A DNA stretch of 64,000 nt from Paenibacillus algorifonticola (GTDB lineage: Bacteria; Bacillota; Bacilli; Paenibacillales; Paenibacillaceae), in assembly GCF_000971975.1 (NCBI RefSeq), contig NZ_LAQO01000027.1:1-64000 (forward strand), written 5' to 3'. Position numbers and translations under genes: made by a program. Position 1 is the stretch's first letter. The number at the start of each line of letters is the position of its first letter. Positions 1-7,858 of the stretch are shown here, in pieces. The notes beneath the pieces are model-generated. The model was not told the DNA's origin. It ran no database searches and saw only the letters and a list, made by a program, of their open reading frames with translations.

Positions 1-1
1 T

Positions 2-997
2 CGCTTCATCTACAACAGAATGCTTGCAGATAAGATAGAACATTACAAGCAAACGGAAACGATGCTCAAGAATACACCAGCACCATACAAAAAGGAATTC
101 GACTGGCTGAAAGAAGTGGATAGCCTTGCATTAGCTAATGCACAAATGAATCTTGAAAAAGCCTATAAGCATTTCTTTCGTGATAAGAAAGTGGGATTTC
201 CTAAATTCAAGAGCAAGAAGACGAATCACCATAGCTTCACAACCAATAATCAAAATGGAACCGTTACCATTGAAGATGGAACTATCAAGATTCCAAAGCT
301 AAAAACGAGAATCAAAATCAAGTTGCACCGTCCATTTGTGGGGCTTATCAAATCATGCACGATTTCCAAAACGCCAACGGGAAACTATTATGCTTCCGTA
401 TTGGTTGAAACGGAGATCGTCCAGTTACCCAAATTGGAAACTAAAATTGGCGTTGATCTTGGACTGAAAGACTTTGCTATTACGTCACATGGCGAAACCA
501 TAGCCAATCCTAAATACTTGCGTAAGTCTGAAAAGCGATTAGCAAAGTTGCAAAAGGACTTATCGCGCAAGAAGAAGGGAAGCCATAACCGTCATAAGGC
601 GAGGCTGAAAGTGGCCAAGCTACATGAAAAGATTAGCCATCAGCGTAAAGACTTCTTGCACAAAACGTCTGCCAAAATGATAAACGATAACCAAGTCATC
701 GTTATGGAAGACTTGCGTGTAAAGAACATGATGCAGAATCACAAGCTTGCAAAAGCGATAAGTGAGGTATCTTGGAGCATGTTCCGTACGATGCTTGAAT
801 ACAAGTCTGCATGGTATGGCAGAGAATTGATGATTGCACCGAAGAACTATGCAAGCAGTCAGTTGTGTTCATGTTGCGGTCACAAAAACGCAGAGGTGAA
901 GAATCTTGCCTTGCGTGAATGGACATGCTCAAACTGTCATTCGCATCATGATAGAGACGTAAACGCTGCTCTAAACCTTTTGAAACTAGCCATGTAA
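2..997 (+). CDS. tnpB: RNA-guided nuclease TnpB (OrfB), 5' end outside the window
   Basis: TnpB is the RNA-guided DNA nuclease of IS200/IS605 elements and the ancestor of Cas12. The frame is open from base 2 (reading RFIYNRML), so the true start lies upstream of the window. About 331 residues are visible. The RuvC-like active site appears complete: Asp in GVDLGLKDFAI (codon at 455-457), Glu in VIVMEDLRVKN (codon near 707), and Asp in the C-terminal HDRDVNAALNLL. A four-cysteine zinc-binding segment, CSCCGHKN followed by CSNC, lies between the last two. The basic helical stretch (KDLSRKKKGSHNRHKARLKV) between RuvC-I and RuvC-II is typical. No frameshift or stop is seen, so the visible part looks functional. 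Confidence 0.93.
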   Translation, partial: RFIYNRMLADKIEHYKQTETMLKNTPAPYKKEFDWLKEVDSLALANAQMNLEKAYKHFFRDKKVGFPKFKSKKTNHHSFTTNNQNGTVTIEDGTIKIPKLKTRIKIKLHRPFVGLIKSCTISKTPTGNYYASVLVETEIVQLPKLETKIGVDLGLKDFAITSHGETIANPKYLRKSEKRLAKLQKDLSRKKKGSHNRHKARLKVAKLHEKISHQRKDFLHKTSAKMINDNQVIVMEDLRVKNMMQNHKLAKAISEVSWSMFRTMLEYKSAWYGRELMIAPKNYASSQLCSCCGHKNAEVKNLALREWTCSNCHSHHDRDVNAALNLLKLAM

Positions 998-1102
998 ATG
1001 GCATCTATTGGGTTAGGAATCTAGCCTGTAAGCTTGGGTAAACTTGGAGCAGTAGCTTCATTGACCAAGAAGCCGCCACCTCTTAGGTGGTTGGTAGTTC
1101 AC
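960..1102 (+). ncRNA. Probable omega/reRNA and right-end structure of the tnpB element
   Basis: In IS605-type elements the guide RNA used by TnpB comes from the 3' end of tnpB and the following non-coding right end; its guide is the flanking DNA just past the end. Here about 105 nt of non-coding sequence follow the tnpB stop and end with the hairpin at 1076-1090 and TTCAC at 1098-1102. The guide would then begin at about 1103 (starting TAAGATCC). The 5' limit of the RNA cannot be read from sequence; 960 is a placeholder inside the gene's 3' end. Confidence 0.5.
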
Positions 1103-1154
1103 TAAGATCCTTTATGCTCGTGGCATAAAGGTCTACAGGAGAGGCTGGAGTCGT

Positions 1155-1652
1155 ATGTTGGATTCAAATCATTTATTTGGACAAGCCCTTGTCAAATCGC
1201 TGGTCGGGGAACGCGGTCATATTCGCATCGCCCGTGCTTTGCCCGACATTGATGCCGAGTTGGCGGGACGTATTCATCAAGCTATGCCTTACAGCATCTA
1301 TCAGCTGTTGAAACATATGCATTATTGGCAGCATTTCATGCTGGAGCATTTGGAAGGACGGAAGCCGCAGCTTCCTGCAAACGTCATGGAAAGCTGGCCA
1401 GAAGAGACTGCCCCGCAAGATGAGCTGTCATGGCAGGCGGATATTCAGGCCTTTCTGGACGGAGTCGATCAAGCGGTAGCTATTGCCGAAACCGCACAGC
1501 TGGATGAGCCGCTTCTGTATTTTCCAGGTGAGACAAAGGCGGGGCTGCTGCGCAATATTGCGTCCCACAATTCGTACCATCTGGGCGAAATTGTGCTGCT
1601 GCGCCGCTTTTATGGTGCTTGGCCTCCCCCAGGAGGCGGATTTCCGGCGTAA
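1155..1652 (+). CDS. DinB-like domain protein
   Basis: This 165-aa cytoplasmic protein has the four-helix-bundle pattern of the DinB/YfiT-like superfamily. It shows the characteristic first histidine region near residue 55 (LLKHMHYWQHFML) and a C-terminal HNSYHLGEIVLLRR motif near residue 140, where the two histidines would complete a metal site. Family members are metal-binding proteins, some of them thiol transferases; the substrate here is unknown. The ATG at 1155 follows a GGAG at 1147. The gene stands alone just downstream of the IS605-type element, with no operon partner. The C-terminus is short and rich in Pro and Gly. Confidence is good for the family and nil for a specific reaction. 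Confidence 0.75.
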   Translation: MLDSNHLFGQALVKSLVGERGHIRIARALPDIDAELAGRIHQAMPYSIYQLLKHMHYWQHFMLEHLEGRKPQLPANVMESWPEETAPQDELSWQADIQAFLDGVDQAVAIAETAQLDEPLLYFPGETKAGLLRNIASHNSYHLGEIVLLRRFYGAWPPPGGGFPA

Positions 1653-1727
1653 CGGATAGAGACACCTTTTTACAGTTGCTTAGGGGCATAGGGGCAAACG
1701 CTATTTTTATTAACAGCCTCTAGCCCA

Positions 1728-2201
1728 TTATTTAATGACCTCAGTAAATAATGCAGCGACAGTAGCGGCGAGTTGTTCTGGAGGAAGCTCCAGCTGAAGA
1801 CCAACTTTCCCGGCGCTGACGACGATCGTCTCCTGTAGCTCAGCGCTGCTGTCGATAAAGGTAGGATACCGCTTTTTCATGCCAATTGGAGAACAGCCGC
1901 CGCGTATGTAGCCCGTCCACTTTTGCAAATCCTTCACTGGAAGCATTTCAAGCTTCTTCTCCCCGGCCGCTTTGGCCGCTTTCTTCATATCCAGCTCAGC
2001 CCCAACCGGAATGACAAAAATGTAGAGGCTGTTTCCGCTATGGGTGACCAGCGTTTTAAACACGCTATCGGGCGCTTTTCCAATTTTGTTAGCTACAGCA
2101 CTGCCGTGGATTTTCCCATCCTCGTTATCATAGGTGTGCACCTCATAAGAAATATGGTCGGCATCCAGCATTCGCATGGCATTCGTTTTGGTTACTTGCA
2201 T
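1728..2201 (-). CDS. ybaK: YbaK/EbsC-family Cys-tRNA(Pro)/Cys-tRNA(Cys) deacylase
   Basis: 157 aa, the normal length for a stand-alone bacterial YbaK. The family hydrolyses mischarged Cys-tRNA(Pro), protecting translation from cysteine-for-proline errors. Visible family features are the N-terminal TNAMRMLDADHISYEVHTY, the VFKTLVT segment whose lysine is the catalytic residue in this family, the PVGAELDMKKAAKAAGEKK stretch and GYIRGGCSPIGMKK near residue 105. The start is preceded by AAGGAGAATAAAAC. It lies 3 nt upstream of the coordinates where the MerR-type gene ends (2205) and on the same strand, so the two are probably cotranscribed, with the regulator first. Confidence 0.9.
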   Translation of the reverse strand: MQVTKTNAMRMLDADHISYEVHTYDNEDGKIHGSAVANKIGKAPDSVFKTLVTHSGNSLYIFVIPVGAELDMKKAAKAAGEKKLEMLPVKDLQKWTGYIRGGCSPIGMKKRYPTFIDSSAELQETIVVSAGKVGLQLELPPEQLAATVAALFTEVIK

Positions 2202-2204
2202 GTT

Positions 2205-2915
2205 TTATTCTCCTTGTGTATAGAAATCGATGTATTTCATAAGCTGGGCTGCGCCTTTAAATTGAAGGATAAGCTTTTCGTTTAAATTTTGGAGGGCAAG
2301 CTGAAACGCTTGATCGACTTTTGGATAGCTTTGCAGCTCGAAGGCTTTTAAGAGCTCCTTCATATTTTCGATATAATAAATGGTTTTTCTTAAGCTGCTA
2401 ATGACGAGTATTTTTCTTAATTCAGGTACGGTGAAAATGCGATAGCCATTTTCTTTATCTCTTTCGGATTGAATCAATCCCTCTTTTTCCCAATGCCTAA
2501 TTGCGGAAGTGTTCACCCCAGCCATTTCGGCAACTTTGCCAATCGTCATTGCATTCGTCATTTTAACATTTCGATATTTGCTAAAATCAGCATTTTTAAT
2601 CAGCATAAGGATTTCTTCAACTCTTTGTTTTTCCACTTGGTTGAGGTACAGCTGGTTGTTCACCAGCCAAAGGGCCTGCACCTGATCGCCGTTTTTTATT
2701 TTTCTCATGACCTCATAAACGATCGGTATATCATAGCCTCGCAGTAGCGAGCGAATCGTTATAAAAGCTTGAAAATGGATGGGCAAATAGGACCTATGGT
2801 TGCCTATCGTTCTCGGTACATCCGGGAGCAAGCCCTGCTCCTCATATCTTCTTAAAGTAGTTGTACTTATTTTCAGCTCATTGGCAATTTGTACAGGGGT
2901 AAATGTATTTGTCAT
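2205..2915 (-). CDS. Transcriptional regulator with two tandem MerR-type DNA-binding domains
   Basis: 236 aa from the ATG at 2915, which has AGGAGC upstream. An upstream extension to 3041 is open but would overlap the divergent gene's leader. Two MerR-like winged helix-turn-helix modules can be read. The first (residues about 4-65) contains ANELKISTTTLRRYEEQGLLP. The second (about 120-185) contains MTIGKVAEMAGVNTSAIRHW followed by EKEGLI. Ordinary MerR proteins have one such module plus a dimerisation helix, so the doubling is unusual; each chain could contact both half-sites. The gene is divergent from the alpha/beta hydrolase at 3066, a common arrangement for a regulator and its target. No metal-binding cysteine pattern is visible. 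The effector is unknown. Confidence 0.82.
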   Translation of the reverse strand: MTNTFTPVQIANELKISTTTLRRYEEQGLLPDVPRTIGNHRSYLPIHFQAFITIRSLLRGYDIPIVYEVMRKIKNGDQVQALWLVNNQLYLNQVEKQRVEEILMLIKNADFSKYRNVKMTNAMTIGKVAEMAGVNTSAIRHWEKEGLIQSERDKENGYRIFTVPELRKILVISSLRKTIYYIENMKELLKAFELQSYPKVDQAFQLALQNLNEKLILQFKGAAQLMKYIDFYTQGE

Positions 2916-3065
2916 GCGCCTGCTCCTCATTAAAGTAAAAGCTTCAAGTGCTACGATAACATAAAAATGCCTGCTTCGAAATCCTGCCGCTGCTTCATGA
3001 TGAAAAACCGGAATATTGCATGAATGTTGTATGGTATTCATATAAGCGGATTAGGAGTGAAAATC

Positions 3066-3932
3066 ATGAAAAAAATCGTAACTTTAAATGACGGTTCAAA
3101 AATGGAGGCGGGTCTAACCGGGAACCCTTCCGGTAAAGTCATCATGCTGCCAATAGCCAAAAAATCGGTTTATGGCCAGCAGGCTGAAAGCTTGAAAAGG
3201 TGGGGGGTAGATCCTGAGCTGGGGGAACATTTTATCGATGGACTATCCGATCAGTTTCAGGTTTTGTATTTTGATTATGAAGGCCATCTTTTTGAAAATC
3301 CGCAGCCGGATCAGCTCACGCCTGACCATATGACAAAGGATTTTCTGCTCATAGCCGATGAAATGAAGGTGGATACCTTTAGTTATTATGGCTACTCATG
3401 GCTTGCGTTAGCTGGCTTGCAACTGGCGATTCGAACAAACAGATTGGAAAGCTTGATTATGGGTGGATTCCCGCCATACGAAGGGCCTTATAAAGAAATG
3501 ATGATCGTAACGGAAAAGACTCATGGGCAAGCTTTAAATCCAAGCAGCTCCAATGATGCTAAATATGAGGAAAATACGACTCCTGATGAAATCGATTGGG
3601 ATCATATCCAAATCACTCTCGATCCAAAGCAAACCCAACAATTTTTCACCATGTATCAAAATTTAATGGATTTTGATGATACGTCCATTCATTATGCTTC
3701 GGACTTTCCTAAACTAGCCTTCGCTGGAGAAAAGGATACGATTGTTTACGGCGAAAGCTTTGGCAGTGTAACGGTTGATATGATTGGTATATTGCAAAAG
3801 AATAAACAGCTACTAGAACAATTGGGCTGGGATGTGGCTATTCTCGAAGGAGAAGGAATGGACCATACACAAGCGATGCAGCCTAATGCTGTTCTGCCCT
3901 TGATTAAACCCTGGTTGATGGAGCATTTGTAG
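3066..3932 (+). CDS. Alpha/beta-hydrolase fold protein
   Basis: 288 aa from the ATG at 3066, with GGAGTGA upstream. An upstream in-frame ATG at 3024 lacks a ribosome-binding site. The protein has the layout of a soluble alpha/beta hydrolase: a VLYFDYEGH strand-loop near residue 80, then a nucleophile-elbow-like YYGYSWLALAGLQLAI where the usual GxSxG reads GYSWLA, a later acid-bearing strand (FAGEKDTIVYG), and a candidate catalytic histidine in GMDHTQ near the C-terminus. The elbow keeps the serine but departs from the strict GxSxG consensus, so activity is likely but the substrate is not predictable. It is divergent from the double-MerR regulator, which probably controls it. A strong bidirectional terminator follows. 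Confidence 0.75.
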   Translation: MKKIVTLNDGSKMEAGLTGNPSGKVIMLPIAKKSVYGQQAESLKRWGVDPELGEHFIDGLSDQFQVLYFDYEGHLFENPQPDQLTPDHMTKDFLLIADEMKVDTFSYYGYSWLALAGLQLAIRTNRLESLIMGGFPPYEGPYKEMMIVTEKTHGQALNPSSSNDAKYEENTTPDEIDWDHIQITLDPKQTQQFFTMYQNLMDFDDTSIHYASDFPKLAFAGEKDTIVYGESFGSVTVDMIGILQKNKQLLEQLGWDVAILEGEGMDHTQAMQPNAVLPLIKPWLMEHL

Positions 3933-3968
3933 GTATGATTAGGACTATTACTAGCTTATAGCCTAAAG

Positions 3969-4018
3969 GCTCACGTCATTAGCCTGTGATAAAATCCCGA
4001 CTTATGACGTGAGCTTTT
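3969..4018. terminator. Bidirectional intrinsic terminator
   Basis: GCTCACGTCAT (3969-3979) pairs perfectly with ATGACGTGAGC (4004-4014), followed by TTTT. It lies between the convergent hydrolase (+) and hybrid kinase (-). Confidence 0.85.
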
Positions 4019-4048
4019 GATGGTTCTTTTCTATACTTATTTATCTAT

Positions 4049-7000
4049 CTACCTATCTGGAATAACAAATGACACCGTTGTTCCTTCATTAACGCTGCTC
4101 ACAATCGACAAGCCTTGGCCGTACAACTGCTGCAATCGTCGATTCGTATTAGGGATGCCAATTCCGCCTTTTCCACTCTGAGCAGCATTTTGCAATTGGG
4201 TCGCCTTTTCCTGATCCATTCCCTTGCCATTATCTTTTACTTCAATAAGGGTGAAGCCCTCACGGCGAGCAACGGAAAGATGAACCGTACCGCCCGCGTT
4301 TCGGCTGAGGAGACCGTGCTTGACGGCATTCTCGATCAGCGGCTGAATCGAGAGCGGGGGGAGAAGCAGGCGGATGCCTGGCTCGACCTCCCAATTAATG
4401 GACAGCCGCTTCCCGAAACGCGTTTTTTCAATATATAGATAGGCTTCTACGAGCTCCAATTCATGAGACAGCTCGACCAATTCCCCCGTATTTAAATAAT
4501 CAAAGCTAATTCGTAAAAAGGATGAGAATGCCTGGCCCAGCTTGCGCATGTTTTCTGTATCAATATCACTTAACGCCATTAACGAATTAAGGGTGTTGAA
4601 TAGGAAGTGAGGCTGGATTTGCGCTTGCAAATAGGCGGCCTCCATACGGAGACGCTCATTAATAGATTGCTTTAGCGCTATCAATGCTCTGATCCGATAT
4701 CTTAACTCCAGAGCATCTACGGGCTTTGTTACGTAGTCGCTTGCTCCGGCTGAAAATCCGGTGTAAATGTCTGACCGCTGGCTGCGTGCGGTTAGAAGCA
4801 ATACGGGAAGCTCCGACATGGAAAATTGCTCTCTAACCTTCTGCGTTAATTCATAGCCGGACATTTGGGGCATCATGACATCGGCTATGAGCAGATCCCA
4901 CTGCCTTGTGCCCAGCAATTCCAGCGCTTCTCGTCCGGAACGGGCGGTTGTAATGGTATACGGCTCGGTCGAAAGAATGCTGGCCAGGACATTCAGGTTG
5001 ATCGGATCGTCGTCAACGGCAAGAATTTGGGCATACTCCTCCTTGAGCAGCGGCGGAAGTGCGGCAGCGGCCTCCATCTCCCCTAAGAAAGGCTGCGGGA
5101 ATAGGAAGCCAGTTGGCTTCTCCTCATTGATTGCTGGCAATTGTCCAGAAGCTAGCGGCAACTGCGTTAGTGGAAGTGCGGCTTGATCTGCCAAAGGCAG
5201 CTCAAAACTGAATACAGAGCCTTTGCCCAATTCGGAGCGAACCGTCAATGCTCCGCCATGCAGCTCGACAAGCTGCTTGCAAATGCTTAAGCCCAGTCCA
5301 ATGCCTTGTCCATCGCTTATTCCATTAGAGCCTTGTTCATAAGGGAGAAAGATTCGCGATTGGGTCGCCTCATCCATGCCGGGCCCCGTATCAGCAATAT
5401 GAACAACAGCCTGCCGGTCCGAAATTTCGGCTGATACGGTAATGCTTCCCTCCTCGGTATATTTGAGCGCGTTATGCAGCAGGTTATACAAAATTTGAAC
5501 GAGCCTTTTCTCATCCGCTAAAACCAAAGGCAGCGATTCCGGCATATCCATATGCAGGCTAATTGGCTTGCGTTCCTTCATAAATTGCAGCATTGCAATA
5601 ACACCAGGAACGATGGACTGAATGCTGAGAGGCTCCCGCTGCAAAACAATGCGTTGTTCCTGAAGCTGAACGACATCGAGAAGATCGCCAAGCAGCTGGG
5701 ACATCCGCCTGCTGATCGTAATGAGGAGCTGCATATCCTCAAGGCTGCTTTTCGCAAGCCTAGTCTTCTCTTTGGTGATAACGTTATAAGCAATATTCAT
5801 AATACCGTGCAGCGGCGTACGGAGCTCATGAGATGTATTAGCCAAGAACTGGTCCTTAATTTTATCCGCTTTTTGTAACTGCTTGTTCAAATCTCTGTTT
5901 TCCATCGAATTTCGAAAATACTTTTTAAACCAATAGGCCGAAAAGCCAGTAATGGCAAAAATAATGTCGATGGGATAGTAGACGGTGGTAACATCTCTTA
6001 CATTCTCAGCAATACTCCATAATAAGTTGGAGAGGATGCCTGCTGCGGACAACAGCAAGAAAATGATGTCATTATCTTTATTTTTTTGCAAAATCATCGT
6101 TCCTACTATGTATATAAACCAGGCGAATGAGATGAAATTTATCGTATTCAATATATTGAAATGAATAAGTCCATAAGTAATATAGACTGGCGAAATCAGA
6201 AAAATGACGGTAAGAACTACAATGGCCGCATTGTGCGTTCTGAACCAGTTTTCTCGCAGAGGGGTCGCGTTGAAGCTTTTGAATAGCAGAAGCAGGAACA
6301 CATTTTGCCACAGCAGAGAGATCATTCTAATCTTGAACGTCCAAGTATAGTTGGTCGGCAGCCACAATAAGAGTATATTGTCGTGACCTATTAGAATTGT
6401 AATGCCCACGGATAACGTTAACAGCGCTGCGATTAACAATTTCTTCTCTTGCGGACTGAATAGGTAGAGAATGCAAGCATATAAGCAATGAAGCAGCAGT
6501 ATAAGAAAAATGAGCATCTGAAACCCAATCGAGTACCAGCGTACAAAATCAATAGTGGCCGCAGTGCCAAAGCGAATCGGCGTTACAATACCGCCCTTAT
6601 AAGGGCTGTCGAAATTGGCTGCACGAATGACCAATTCGATCTCTGTCGCTCCTTCAATGCCATAAGTAGAGGTGAAAGAGGCGCTTTTCGGCGTATATTC
6701 ATATGCAGAGTCGGCAAGCTTGCCCTTGCCCCCATCATTTTTTCCGTTAATTTCAATTTCTGATGCCGCCTGAATGGTTTTAAACCAGAATGAAACAGGA
6801 GCCTGAAGCGGATCGATCAAAATGCGAAGACGATACGTTCCATATCCGTACGAGTTGCTTGAATGGTGCGGCAGCGCGCTACTCCAATCGCCTGGAACGA
6901 CAACGTGGCTTGCATCGGATTCCGTCTCCAAAAGCTCGCTGCCCGTTAAGAATTTTTCAGGATAAAACTGCCATTCTCCATTCAAATTAAGCACGGGGGA

Positions 7001-7189
7001 ATTTTCTAAATCGATACCGCGGAGGTCAAGTACACCGCCAACGGCAAGCGGTTGCTGGTCTGACATGGGAAAAAGGACAGACCATGCCCACCTCATGCTG
7101 ACTAATGCAGCAAAAATTAAAAGCATGATCGTTATATATTTAAAACGTGTGATATGTTTTGCCTGCATGACGTTCATCAATTTTGTCAT
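4049..7189 (-). CDS. Hybrid histidine kinase: 7TMR-DISM sensor, HisKA kinase, receiver, and second LytS-type kinase module
   Basis: This 1046-aa membrane protein has an unusual domain order. After an N-terminal membrane anchor (about 18-40), residues 50-215 form an extracellular jelly-roll domain of the 7TMR-DISM type (LNLNGEWQFYPEKF). Seven or so membrane helices follow (about 217-425). The first kinase has its H-box at QFLANTSHELRTPLH (His454) and a GHKL ATPase with NLLHNALKYTEEGS. A receiver domain has its phospho-acceptor at Asp770 (LLIADVMMP) and Lys in YVTKPVD. The C-terminus holds a second, LytS/YesM-like kinase with LQAQIQPHFLFNTLNS (His861) and its own GHKL ATPase (GKGGIGIPNTNRRL). 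The ATG at 7189 has an AGAGG about 12 nt upstream. No cognate regulator is adjacent. Confidence 0.92.
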   Translation of the reverse strand: MTKLMNVMQAKHITRFKYITIMLLIFAALVSMRWAWSVLFPMSDQQPLAVGGVLDLRGIDLENSPVLNLNGEWQFYPEKFLTGSELLETESDASHVVVPGDWSSALPHHSSNSYGYGTYRLRILIDPLQAPVSFWFKTIQAASEIEINGKNDGGKGKLADSAYEYTPKSASFTSTYGIEGATEIELVIRAANFDSPYKGGIVTPIRFGTAATIDFVRWYSIGFQMLIFLILLLHCLYACILYLFSPQEKKLLIAALLTLSVGITILIGHDNILLLWLPTNYTWTFKIRMISLLWQNVFLLLLFKSFNATPLRENWFRTHNAAIVVLTVIFLISPVYITYGLIHFNILNTINFISFAWFIYIVGTMILQKNKDNDIIFLLLSAAGILSNLLWSIAENVRDVTTVYYPIDIIFAITGFSAYWFKKYFRNSMENRDLNKQLQKADKIKDQFLANTSHELRTPLHGIMNIAYNVITKEKTRLAKSSLEDMQLLITISRRMSQLLGDLLDVVQLQEQRIVLQREPLSIQSIVPGVIAMLQFMKERKPISLHMDMPESLPLVLADEKRLVQILYNLLHNALKYTEEGSITVSAEISDRQAVVHIADTGPGMDEATQSRIFLPYEQGSNGISDGQGIGLGLSICKQLVELHGGALTVRSELGKGSVFSFELPLADQAALPLTQLPLASGQLPAINEEKPTGFLFPQPFLGEMEAAAALPPLLKEEYAQILAVDDDPINLNVLASILSTEPYTITTARSGREALELLGTRQWDLLIADVMMPQMSGYELTQKVREQFSMSELPVLLLTARSQRSDIYTGFSAGASDYVTKPVDALELRYRIRALIALKQSINERLRMEAAYLQAQIQPHFLFNTLNSLMALSDIDTENMRKLGQAFSSFLRISFDYLNTGELVELSHELELVEAYLYIEKTRFGKRLSINWEVEPGIRLLLPPLSIQPLIENAVKHGLLSRNAGGTVHLSVARREGFTLIEVKDNGKGMDQEKATQLQNAAQSGKGGIGIPNTNRRLQQLYGQGLSIVSSVNEGTTVSFVIPDR

Positions 7190-7299
7190 AAATGAATAAA
7201 ACCTCTTTTGACCGCTCTTTATTGTTAATCCTTTACATTATAGCATAGGATTTAGCCATTCTCTTGCTTGGCTGCTAAAGAGAGCAGGTAACGACTAGC

Positions 7300-7368
7300 A
7301 AAAAGCCCTTAGAATAAACATTGGAGACCTATGAAGGTTCGCCAGTGGCATTCTAAGGGACGTTTTTT
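7300..7368. terminator. Intrinsic terminator of the sensing operon (reads on the minus strand; T-runs on both sides)
   Basis: CCCTTAGAAT (7306-7315) pairs with ATTCTAAGGG (7350-7359). It is flanked by TTTTTT at 7363-7368 on the plus strand and by five T on the minus strand. The only transcript likely to reach it is the minus-strand operon ending at 7852, so the repeat array would sit in that operon's 3' untranslated region. Confidence 0.65.
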
Positions 7369-7858
7369 AAAATATAGAAAAGGATATCTTAACGCTATCC
7401 ATTCTCTATATTTCTACGCGAAACGTTAGCTTTGCCGCCAAAGGACGGCTTCAGTCGTTTACACTTGAAATATAGGAAAGTATAGCATTACGCGATACCT
7501 TCTCTATATTTCTCGGAATGAAACGCGCCGCGCTGCCAGAGGACGGCGAGAGCCGTTTCACCTTGAAATATAGGAAAGTATAGCATTACGCGATACCTTC
7601 TCTATATTTCTAAGCGAAACGTTAGCTTTGCCGCCAAAGGACGGCTTCAGTCGTTTACGCTTGAAATATAGGAAAGTATAGCATTACGCGATACCTTCTC
7701 TATATTTCTCGGAATGAAACGCGCCGCGCTGCCAGAGGACGGCGAGAGCCGTTTCACCTTGAAATATAGGAAAGTATAGCATTACGCTATCCTTTCTCTA
7801 TATTTCTCGGAATGAAACGCGCCGCGCTGCCAGAGGACGGCGAGAGCCGTTTCACCTT
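7369..7858 (+). repeat. Five tandem copies of the 98-nt two-hairpin repeat (units A-B-A-B-B)
   Basis: Units lie at 7369-7466, 7467-7564, 7565-7662, 7663-7760 and 7761-7858, each exactly 98 nt. Each unit starts with an AT-rich hairpin (AAATATAG ... CTATATTT, about 17 paired bases with a small bulge). A second, GC-rich hairpin follows, built on GAAACG ... CGTTTC (type B) or AAACG ... CGTTT (type A) around a GCCGCCAAAGGACGGC-like core. Units 1 and 3 have the type-A second hairpin (GTTAGCTTT arm), while 2, 4 and 5 have type B (GCGCCGCGCT arm). The last unit runs into the 3' end of the neighbouring binding-protein gene and supplies its stop codon (TGA on the minus strand at 7852-7854). Confidence 0.95.

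Larger units (their letters stand above)
1..1102 (+). mobile_element. IS200/IS605-family element, right part (left end outside window)
   Basis: The window opens inside a TnpB reading frame. The frame is followed by a non-coding tail ending in a short hairpin (CCACCT at 1076-1081 pairing with AGGTGG at 1085-1090) and then TTGGTAGTTCAC. This is the usual right-end layout of IS605-group elements: subterminal imperfect hairpin, no terminal inverted repeats. No TnpA (Y1 transposase) is visible, but it could lie left of the window, or the element may be a tnpB-only IS1341-type copy. The right boundary near 1102 is inferred from the hairpin and is not proven. Confidence 0.75.

Noticed and set aside
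7369..7858. Regularly spaced repeats that might be taken for a CRISPR array
   Set aside because: Whole 98-nt units are nearly identical with no variable spacers, each unit folds into two hairpins, and no cas genes are nearby; single copies occur elsewhere.
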